DNA of 64,000 nt, taken from assembly GCF_015694525.1 (NCBI RefSeq), contig NZ_JADQDM010000006.1, forward strand, positions 62,001-126,000. Reading direction: 5' to 3'. The stretch is from Hymenobacter ruricola. Its GTDB lineage: Bacteria > Bacteroidota > Bacteroidia > Cytophagales > Hymenobacteraceae. The notes beneath the pieces were generated by a model, which saw only the letters and a list, made by a program, of their open reading frames with translations, was not told where the DNA came from and did not search any database. This document shows positions 51,196-57,828 of the stretch, piece by piece; within the stretch, counting starts at the first letter, position 1, and the number at the start of each line of letters is the position of its first letter. The translations under genes were made by a program, and so were the position numbers.

Positions 51196-51375
51196 AAAGA
51201 ACGTGATATGGAACGCCGCCGAAGCAGTTCTGCCGCGCCGCTTGTCATGCTGACGAAGGAAGCATCTTCTCACCGTCGAACGCATGAGTTCTGACCTGAT
51301 AAGATGTTTCGCTGCGCTCAACATGACAAGCGGCGCGGCAGAGCTGCTTCGGCGGCGTTCCGCATGACGTTCTTT
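51196..51375. repeat. Nested palindromes between coaC and rpoZ
   Basis: The outer arms (51196-51249 and 51322-51375, about 54 bases, GAACGCCGCCGAAGCAG-type) pair with a few mismatches. Inside them lies a second, GTCATGCTGAC/GAAGCATC-type palindrome (about 51243-51329). This is the only composite of the group and suggests that one element inserted into another. Confidence 0.88.
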
Positions 51376-51407
51376 GTCTGGACGTTCAGGCTCTGCTCAG
51401 GAGTCGC

Positions 51408-51755
51408 TTAGAACAGCTCGCGGGGAATCGGCACTTCTTCCGGCTCGGGCGTGGTGTAGGCGATTTTTCCCTGCAAGAACTCCTCAATGGCGAGGCTGGT
51501 GGGCTTGGGCATGCGCTCGTACTGCTTGGAAACCTCGATTTGCTCGCGGTTCTCGAACACTTCTTCCAGGTTGTCGACCGTGGAAGCGAACTCGGCCAGG
51601 CGGTCGTTCAGCTCTTCTTTCAGCTTCACCGACAGTTGGTTGGCGCGCTTGGAAATCACGGCGATGGCCTCGTACACGTTGCCGTTGTCGCCGGTGATGT
51701 CGGCGATGTTGCGCGTCACGATGGAGCTCGACGGGGTGTTGGGATTGGGTTTCAT
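51408..51755 (-). CDS. rpoZ: DNA-directed RNA polymerase omega subunit (Bacteroidota type)
   Basis: 115 residues, longer than the proteobacterial omega. The omega core shows SSIVTRNIADITGDNGNVYE, AIAVISKRANQLSVKLKEEL and YERMPKPTSLAIEEFLQGKI; the N-terminal and C-terminal tails are extended as usual for this phylum. It helps RNA polymerase assembly. It follows bamD by 19 bases and is probably co-transcribed. Confidence 0.9.
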   Translation of the reverse strand: MKPNPNTPSSSIVTRNIADITGDNGNVYEAIAVISKRANQLSVKLKEELNDRLAEFASTVDNLEEVFENREQIEVSKQYERMPKPTSLAIEEFLQGKIAYTTPEPEEVPIPRELF

Positions 51756-51774
51756 GGGCTGAATGGATTACGAA

Positions 51775-52605
51775 TTAATTGGCGGCCGCGGTGGGCGTGG
51801 GCTTGAGCCGGGCAATCTGGGCCTGGCTGACATCGAACATGTCCTGGGCGGCCTTAAGGTTCTTGCTTTTGGGATAGGCGTCGATGAACTGCTGGTAGAA
51901 GCTTACCGCTTCCAGGTACCGCTCGCGCTGCTTGGATTCGATGCTTTCCTGGGCCCAGGCAAACTGGGCGTTGAGGCGCAGGAAGGCGGCCTGCTCGGCG
52001 AAGGCCGAAGCCGGATATTGCAGCTGAAAATTGGTGAGGGCCACCACCGCCGCTTGGTTGTAGCGCAGCTGGAAGTAGAGCCGGGCGCTTTCAAACGCCT
52101 TGTTCTCCAGCTTTTTCTGCAGCTCCTGCGACATGCTCTCGGTTTCGGCCTTGAACTTGCTTTCGGGGTAGCGGTTCAGGAAATCCTGGATGGATTCGAG
52201 GGCCGACACCGTGTTGGTCTGGTCGAGCTCGTAGCCCGGCGAGTCCAGAAACAGCGACTTGGCGTTCAGGAAAGTGGCTTCTTCGGCGTAGTCCGAGTTC
52301 GGATACGTGTCGATGAACTGCTTGAAATAGAACGCGCTCAGCACGTAGTTGCGCTGCTTGTAGTTGGTGTTGGCGAAGTAAAACTGCGCTTTTTCGGCCT
52401 CGGGGCGGCCTTTCAGCAGCGGGATGAGGTCTTCGAGCAGCGTGCCGGCCCGGAAAAAGTCACCCTTGTCGTAGTACTGCACGGCGGCTTCGTACTTTTT
52501 GTTGACGTCGGTGCTTTTCAGCAACTTTTGGTAGCCGCTGGCGCAGGAACCCAGAACGAGCGTGCTAACGAGCAGAAACAGAACCGTGAGGCGGGAAATC
52601 GGCAT
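51775..52605 (-). CDS. bamD: Outer membrane assembly factor BamD
   Basis: 276 residues. Signal peptide MPISRLTVLFLLVSTLVLGSC with a lipobox (LGSC), so it is a lipoprotein. TPR-like helical repeats follow (KYEAAVQYYDKGDFFRAGTL, YVLSAFYFKQFIDTYPNSDY, RYNQAAVVALTNFQLQYPAS), typical of BamD, which with BamA inserts beta-barrel proteins into the outer membrane. The start is chosen at the ATG at 52605 because the signal peptide begins there and a strong promoter ends 9 bases before it. Confidence 0.92.
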   Translation of the reverse strand: MPISRLTVLFLLVSTLVLGSCASGYQKLLKSTDVNKKYEAAVQYYDKGDFFRAGTLLEDLIPLLKGRPEAEKAQFYFANTNYKQRNYVLSAFYFKQFIDTYPNSDYAEEATFLNAKSLFLDSPGYELDQTNTVSALESIQDFLNRYPESKFKAETESMSQELQKKLENKAFESARLYFQLRYNQAAVVALTNFQLQYPASAFAEQAAFLRLNAQFAWAQESIESKQRERYLEAVSFYQQFIDAYPKSKNLKAAQDMFDVSQAQIARLKPTPTAAAN

Positions 52606-52613
52606 AAGGGGTG

Positions 52614-52645
52614 CAAAGGTAACGAATTGAGCCGGCGAAGGCAAA
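52614..52645 (-). promoter_or_regulatory. bamD: Promoter for bamD, nearly leaderless
   Basis: On the minus strand, TTTG (52645-52642), 20 bases, then TACCTTTG (52621-52614), both exact matches to the Bacteroidota consensus. The expected start of transcription is within a few bases of the ATG at 52605. Confidence 0.7.
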
Positions 52646-52709
52646 CGCGGCGCCCACTCCGGCTGGCCCGCCCGCAGCAAGAGTGCCGGGCCCGGGCCAA
52701 TGGTTGCAG

Positions 52710-54485
52710 CTAGCGCCGCGCGGCGGGCGCCGCCACGGGTGCTTTGGCGGCGGCCGGCGCCGGGGCTTTGGGTGGGGCGGACGGCTTAGGAGATGTTTTT
52801 TTCGGCGTCGACTTATTCTTACTGGCCGGAGCGCGCTTGGTGGTTTTTGCCTTTCTCGTGGCGGGCTTGCGCTTCACCGGCCGGTCATCGAACTGCTTGC
52901 CCAACACCTGGCGGCGGGTGGGGCGTTCCGAAAGGCGCCATTTGTAGCCCTTCAGGCGCTCGTCGTCGGGCTTGAGCTCGTGAGGCGGAATGAACCTGGC
53001 TTCGGGGTTGGCGAGGACAGTGATTTTGTTGAGCTTGCTGGCCAGAAACAGCAGCCGCATGTTGGCCGAGAGCACGCGGTTCATGCCGGTGGTGGCGGTG
53101 TCGTTGTCCAGGGCATAAAAGATGCTTTCGGCGTTGCCGAGCACGTCCACGCGCCGCAGCTGGTTGTCGCGGAAGTAGGCCATCATGGTGCGGCCCTTGG
53201 TCTGGTTGAAGTTCAGCAGCGTGTCCTGGTTCACGGCGAAGGCGTTGCCGTAGAGGCGCATCTCGTCCACTTTGCCGCGCTTCGAGCGGATTTGCATCGA
53301 GTCGGAGGTGAGCTGGTTTTTGGCCTGCCACAGCACCGGGTCCTGGTTGAGGTAGATGATGCTGTCCTGCCGGTCGTACGTCAGCGAGTCGCAGATGCCC
53401 TGCATGTTGCCGCGGAAAATCTGCACCTTCGGGTAGGCGTAGAGCACGGTGCGCGTGGTGGTTTGGCCGGGCCGGGCCTCAATGCTGATGAGCGTGTCGG
53501 CGGCCATGTACAAGGTATCCTTCTGGCTGCCAATGTTGCGCACCACCGGCCGGCCGCCGTAGAGCTTGGTGCGGCCCAGGGCGCGCCAGTACTTGCCCTG
53601 GTCGCCGCGCAGGGTCAGGTTGTCTTTTTTGGAAATGAGCGAGACGTGGCCTTTCGCCACGCCGTACTGCTTCACCTCGTCGTACACCAGCTGGTCGCCG
53701 CCCAGCAGGTAGTTGGGCGTGTCGATTTTGGCGTTTTTCTTGAAGTTTGAGACGCGGGTGATGGTGTTGTAGGTGCCGCCCTCGGCGTAGAGGTTGCCCT
53801 GCTTGCCCTTGATGCGGGTGGGGCCGTTGAAGTAGGCGATTTTGCTGATGGTGTTGTAGCGCAGCGTGTCGTTGTTCAGCTCCGAGTCGGGCGTGACGAG
53901 GTGCACGTTGCGCTTGAACACGAACACCTTGGTGTTGGTGTCATAGAATCCCTGCTGGCTGTCGAGGGTATTTTGCGGGTCGGTGAGGTGGCCGGTTTCG
54001 GTGTAGGAAGCCGTTTTGCGGTTTAGGTCGTAGTCGAGGGTCGGGGTGGTGAGGGTCATGCGCGTGTCGCGCATCACCACGTTGCCGGTCATGCGGGCCG
54101 TGCGTTTGGTGCCGTCGTAGAAGCCGTGGTCGCCGGTGATGGTCATGGTGTCGCTCTGCACCACGCGCACGTTGCTAAAGGCTTCGACCTGGTTTTTCTC
54201 GATGTATTGATAGGCCGAATCGCAGTACAGAAACACGTCGTCCTGCTGAAAGCTGACGTTGCCCAGCAGCTTGCGAATTTTCACGCCGTTAAAAATGCCG
54301 CCCACCAGCTGCTCGGTGGTCAGGAGCTTGATGGGCGAGCCCTGAGCGCCCGGCTTCGGGGCCGCCGTGGAGCCGCTGGTAACCGGGATGGGCGCGCCGG
54401 GGCCGGGCGGCGGGGTGGGACGCTGGGCCTGCCCAAGCAGCGGCAACAGCAACAGCAGAAGAAAAAAGACGCGAGAAGGAAACAT
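52710..54485 (-). CDS. OstA-like (LptA/LptD-family) protein
   Basis: 591 residues. Signal peptide MFPSRVFFLLLLLLPLLGQA-QR. A Pro/Gly-rich linker (about 22-45) precedes a long beta-rich region of the OstA_2/LptA jellyroll type (VFLYCDSAYQYIEKNQVEAF, GDHGFYDGTKRTARMTGNVV, ISLIS-type repeats), the fold that carries lipopolysaccharide across the periplasm. The C-terminal 70 residues are a Lys/Ala/Pro-rich low-complexity tail. It likely takes part in LPS transport. It is divergent from tilS. Confidence 0.85.
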   Translation of the reverse strand: MFPSRVFFLLLLLLPLLGQAQRPTPPPGPGAPIPVTSGSTAAPKPGAQGSPIKLLTTEQLVGGIFNGVKIRKLLGNVSFQQDDVFLYCDSAYQYIEKNQVEAFSNVRVVQSDTMTITGDHGFYDGTKRTARMTGNVVMRDTRMTLTTPTLDYDLNRKTASYTETGHLTDPQNTLDSQQGFYDTNTKVFVFKRNVHLVTPDSELNNDTLRYNTISKIAYFNGPTRIKGKQGNLYAEGGTYNTITRVSNFKKNAKIDTPNYLLGGDQLVYDEVKQYGVAKGHVSLISKKDNLTLRGDQGKYWRALGRTKLYGGRPVVRNIGSQKDTLYMAADTLISIEARPGQTTTRTVLYAYPKVQIFRGNMQGICDSLTYDRQDSIIYLNQDPVLWQAKNQLTSDSMQIRSKRGKVDEMRLYGNAFAVNQDTLLNFNQTKGRTMMAYFRDNQLRRVDVLGNAESIFYALDNDTATTGMNRVLSANMRLLFLASKLNKITVLANPEARFIPPHELKPDDERLKGYKWRLSERPTRRQVLGKQFDDRPVKRKPATRKAKTTKRAPASKNKSTPKKTSPKPSAPPKAPAPAAAKAPVAAPAARR

Positions 54486-54493
54486 TCAGGGGG

Positions 54494-54501
54494 TAAAGGT
54501 A
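54494..54501 (-). promoter_or_regulatory. Candidate -7 element for the OstA-like gene
   Basis: On the minus strand this reads TACCTTTA, one base off TANNTTTG, 8 bases before the start codon. No TTTG partner at the right spacing was identified. Confidence 0.35.
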
Positions 54502-54579
54502 CGGACGGGGCCCGCGCTAACGGCCATCTTTGCGTGGTAGTGTCCGTAGGGCATGCTGCTGGACTTCATTATTCAGAAC

Positions 54580-54668
54580 GTCATGCTGAGCGCAGCCGAA
54601 GCATCTCTACCGCAGCAGTAAATAATTGCGTTGCGCGGTAGAGATGCTTCGGCTGCGCTCAGCATGAC
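54580..54668. repeat. Palindromic element, perfect 34-base arms (GTCATGCTGAGC type)
   Basis: Left arm 54580-54613 and right arm 54635-54668 pair perfectly (GTCATGCTGAGCGCAGCC...GAAGCATCTC). It lies between the divergent OstA-like gene and tilS, the only copy in a divergent setting. Confidence 0.95.
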
Positions 54669-54694
54669 CGCCTTTTTACTCATTATTGCTACCC

Positions 54695-56026
54695 ATGCTC
54701 GATACCGTTCGCCGCTTCATTGAGGAGCACAACCTGTTTTCGATTGAGAACGACCCCATCCTCGTGGCCGTCAGCGGCGGGCTGGATTCGGTGGTATTGC
54801 TAGACATTTTGCATCGGCTGCGGGTTCAGGTGGCGGTGGCGCACTGCCATTTCGGGCTGCGGGGCGAAGACGCCGACGCCGACGAGCAGTTTGTGCGCAA
54901 GCTGGCCAAGCAGTACGGCCTCCCCTACTTCGCCGAGTTTTTCCAGACCAAAGCCTTTGCCGGGCAGGAAGGCATTTCGACCCAGATGGCGGCCCGCCTG
55001 CTGCGCTACCGCTGGTTTGAGCAGGTGCGCCAAGCGCAGGACCTGGCCTACGTGGCCACCGCCCACCACCAGCGCGACCAGGCCGAAACCATGATTTTGA
55101 ACCTGACGCACGGCACCGGCTTGGCCGGCCTGCACGGCATTCAGGTGAAAAACGGCCACGTGGTGCGCCCGCTGCTGGGCGTGGGCCGCGACGACCTGCA
55201 CGACTACCTGGTGGAGCGCGGCCTGCGTTGGCGCGAAGACGACAGCAACGACAGCCCCGTGTACCAGCGCAACCTGCTGCGCCACGAAGTGCTGCCCGTA
55301 CTGCGCGAAATCAACCCCAACCTGGACGAAACCATAGCCGGCACCGCCGAGCGCGTGGGCGGGGCCGAGGAAATCGTGCGCCGCTACGTGGCAGACATCG
55401 CCGCCCAGGCCCGCCGCGACGAGGCCGAAGTGACGTATTTAAACATCGTCACGCTGCAAAAAACGGCCGCCACCGCGCTGGTGCTGCACGAAATCCTGCG
55501 CCCATTCGGTTTTTCGTGGCTGGTGGTGAAGGACATTGTGGCGGCTTTTCCCGGCGAGTCAGGCCGGCGGTTCGACTCGCCCACGCACCGGCTGGTGAAG
55601 GACCGGGAGCATCTGGTCATCACGCCGCGGCGCACGTCGCAGTTCGGCACGTTCCAGCTGGCAGCCGGGCAAACGGACTTGCTGGCCGACGGCATGCGCC
55701 TGAAAGCCGAACTGCACGACGACGCCCGGCACTTCATCATTCCGCGCTCCAAAAGCACGGCGGCCCTCGATGCCGATAAGCTAAAATTCCCGCTCACGCT
55801 GCGCAAGTGGCAGGAAGGCGACTGGTTTATGCCGCTGGGCATGAAAGGCAAAAAGCTGCTCAGCGACTTTCTCATCGACCAGAAAGTGCCGCTGAACCTG
55901 AAAGACGACGTGCGGGTGCTGACCTCGGCCGACGGCAAAATCTGCTGGGTGGTGGGCTGGCGCGTCGACGACCGGTTTAAAGTGGAAGACGCCACCGAGC
56001 GGGTCCTGACCGTGCAGCGGATGTAG
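54695..56026 (+). CDS. tilS: tRNA(Ile)-lysidine synthetase
   Basis: 443 residues. PP-loop ATPase motif SGGLDS at residues 27-32, then AVAHCHFGLRGEDADADEQF, ATAHHQRDQAETMILNLTHG and, in the C-terminal half, LRKWQEGDWFMPLGMKGKKL and VLTSADGKICWVVGWRVDDR. It modifies the tRNA-Ile2 wobble cytidine to lysidine, required for reading AUA. A TTG at 54686 extends the frame by three codons; the ATG at 54695 is preferred. Its stop codon lies inside the next palindrome. Confidence 0.95.
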   Translation: MLDTVRRFIEEHNLFSIENDPILVAVSGGLDSVVLLDILHRLRVQVAVAHCHFGLRGEDADADEQFVRKLAKQYGLPYFAEFFQTKAFAGQEGISTQMAARLLRYRWFEQVRQAQDLAYVATAHHQRDQAETMILNLTHGTGLAGLHGIQVKNGHVVRPLLGVGRDDLHDYLVERGLRWREDDSNDSPVYQRNLLRHEVLPVLREINPNLDETIAGTAERVGGAEEIVRRYVADIAAQARRDEAEVTYLNIVTLQKTAATALVLHEILRPFGFSWLVVKDIVAAFPGESGRRFDSPTHRLVKDREHLVITPRRTSQFGTFQLAAGQTDLLADGMRLKAELHDDARHFIIPRSKSTAALDADKLKFPLTLRKWQEGDWFMPLGMKGKKLLSDFLIDQKVPLNLKDDVRVLTSADGKICWVVGWRVDDRFKVEDATERVLTVQRM

Positions 56027-56098
56027 CGTGGACTCTGCGAGTCCGCGCGTCGCGTGGCCGATTAATTTCAAGTACAGACGCGCAGAGTCCACGCTACA
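56022..56098. repeat. Palindromic element (TAGCGTGGACTCTGCG type)
   Basis: Arms read TGTAGCGTGGACTCTGCG and pair with their complement at 56077-56098; the left arm also holds an internal palindrome. It overlaps the tilS stop codon. The core is the same as in the element between the pectinesterases (43816). Confidence 0.85.
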
Positions 56099-56100
56099 GG

Positions 56101-56131
56101 TTCGGTAGTTTCAGCCGGGGCCGTACTTTTA
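56101..56131 (+). promoter_or_regulatory. mdh: Candidate promoter for mdh
   Basis: TTCG at 56101-56104 and TACTTTTA at 56124-56131, 19 bases apart; each is close to the TTTG/TANNTTTG consensus. It lies 35 bases before the ATG. Confidence 0.45.
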
Positions 56132-56165
56132 CCCGCGAAACTCCAACCCTCCCAATCCCCCTCTT

Positions 56166-57110
56166 ATGAAAGTTACCGTAGTCGGAGCCGGCAACGTGGG
56201 CGCAACCTGCGCCGATGTGCTCGCCACCCGTGAAATTGCCAACGAAGTAATTCTGGTTGACATCAAGGAAGGCATCGCCGAAGGCAAAGCCCTCGACATC
56301 TGGCAGAAAGCCCCGATTATCGGCTACGACTCGCGCACCGTGGGCGTGACCAACGACTACGCCCGCACGGCCGGCTCGGAAGTGGTGGTGATTACCTCGG
56401 GCCTGCCCCGCAAGCCCGGCATGAGCCGCGACGACCTGATTGGCATCAACGCCGGCATCGTGAAATCGGTGACCGAGCAGGTGGTGGCCCACTCCCCCAA
56501 CGCCATCATCATCGTGGTGAGCAACCCGCTCGACGTGATGACCTACCAGGCCCACCTCACCTCGAAGCTGCCCCGCGAAAAGGTGTTCGGCATGGCCGGC
56601 ATTCTCGACACGGCCCGCTACCGCGCTTTCTTGGCCGAGGCCCTGAACGTGAGCCCCAAAGACATCCAGGCCGTGCTGATGGGCGGCCACGGCGATACCA
56701 TGGTACCCCTGCCCCGCTACACCACCGTGGGCGGCATCCCCGTTACGGAACTCATTGGCAAGGCCGAGCTTGACGCCATTGTGCAGCGCACCGCCGTGGG
56801 CGGCGGCGAGCTGGTGAAGCTCATGGGCACCTCGGCCTGGTACGCGCCCGGTGCGGCCGCGGCCCAAATGGTGGAAGCCATCGTGCGCGACCAGCGCCGC
56901 GTGTTCCCCGTGTGCCTGCAGCTGCAGGGCGAGTACGGCATCAACGGCGTGTACCTGGGCGCCCCCGTTATTCTGGGCAAAAACGGCGTGGAGCGCGTGA
57001 TTGAATTGCAGCTCAACGACGAAGAGAAAGCACTGCTGGAAACCTCGCGCGGCCACGTGAAAGAGGTGATGGACGCGCTGGACAAGATGGGCAGCGCCCA
57101 GCCGGCGTAA
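56166..57110 (+). CDS. mdh: Malate dehydrogenase
   Basis: 314 residues. The lactate/malate dehydrogenase fold shows VTVVGAGNVGATCADVLATR (NAD site), VITSGLPRKPGMSRDDL (substrate loop with Arg residues), VVSNPLDVMTYQ, MAGILDTARYRAFLAE and GGHGDTMVPL with the catalytic His. It is the tricarboxylic-acid-cycle enzyme interconverting malate and oxaloacetate in the cytoplasm, of the LDH-like type. It is followed by a terminator-like hairpin at 57141. Confidence 0.96.
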   Translation: MKVTVVGAGNVGATCADVLATREIANEVILVDIKEGIAEGKALDIWQKAPIIGYDSRTVGVTNDYARTAGSEVVVITSGLPRKPGMSRDDLIGINAGIVKSVTEQVVAHSPNAIIIVVSNPLDVMTYQAHLTSKLPREKVFGMAGILDTARYRAFLAEALNVSPKDIQAVLMGGHGDTMVPLPRYTTVGGIPVTELIGKAELDAIVQRTAVGGGELVKLMGTSAWYAPGAAAAQMVEAIVRDQRRVFPVCLQLQGEYGINGVYLGAPVILGKNGVERVIELQLNDEEKALLETSRGHVKEVMDALDKMGSAQPA

Positions 57111-57140
57111 AGCCACCAAGGTTTCGGCAGTTGCCGCTTT

Positions 57141-57175
57141 CGGGCCGCCTTGCATTGCGCAGGGCGGCCCGTTTG
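57141..57175 (+). terminator. Terminator-like hairpin after mdh
   Basis: CGGGCCGCC pairs with GGCGGCCCG across a 13-base loop, then a short T-run; weaker than the other terminators here. Confidence 0.5.
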
Positions 57176-57260
57176 CTTTGGGAAATGTATTGCAACAGCG
57201 GGGCCGCTGTTTTAAAAAAACGAATTGGTTTGCCCTTCAACAAGGGCACTTAACTTTTTT

Positions 57261-57827
57261 ATGCGGCATATCACGGACACGGTGCCGGTGGCGGTGCCCA
57301 TCCGAGACGCCTGGTTCTCGTTTCCTACCGGTACCGACCGCAACCGGGAGCTGCTGGGAACCGTGGTGGTGCGGTTCGATGACCCGGCCGCGACCGCCAA
57401 CTATTACGAAATCAGCGGGTATCAGGAAAGCCAGTTCATTACGCTGGACCCACGCGGCAATGCGGCCATCACGGCCGAGGACGACAGTGAGCTCAACCCC
57501 AAGTCGCTGGTGTTTTCGGATAAGCTGTTCAACGGCATGCCGTTCGAGCTACGGGCTTCCTTTCACCCAACGAATGGCGGAACAAGCAACGGGGTTCCCT
57601 TCACGCGTCCCCCGCGCCTCGTGCTGCGGGCGGTCAGCCGCGCCTATTACCAGTACCGCAAAAGCTGGACGCGGCACCTCTTCAACCAAGGCGGCAAAGG
57701 CGACACCTACGATTTGAACCAACTGCTTTTTCTGGGCGACCCCAGCGCCATGTATTCCAACGTGAACGGGGGCTACGGGGTGGTGGTGGGCTACGCTTCC
57801 CGGTCGGTGACCCTCCCTTTGCGCTAA
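57261..57827 (+). CDS. DUF4249-like protein lacking its N-terminal half
   Basis: 188 residues. The sequence (VVVRFDDPAATANYYEISGY, PFELRASFHPTNG, RAVSRAYYQYRKSWTRHLF, and a final YGVVVGYASRSVTLPL) corresponds to the C-terminal part of the DUF4249 family, whose members are usually about 270-300 residues with a lipoprotein signal and an N-terminal beta-rich domain. No such start is visible upstream, where a terminator-like hairpin and a short gap separate it from mdh. It precedes the TonB receptor by one base. It may be a truncated partner. Confidence 0.65.
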   Translation: MRHITDTVPVAVPIRDAWFSFPTGTDRNRELLGTVVVRFDDPAATANYYEISGYQESQFITLDPRGNAAITAEDDSELNPKSLVFSDKLFNGMPFELRASFHPTNGGTSNGVPFTRPPRLVLRAVSRAYYQYRKSWTRHLFNQGGKGDTYDLNQLLFLGDPSAMYSNVNGGYGVVVGYASRSVTLPLR

Positions 57828-57828
57828 C

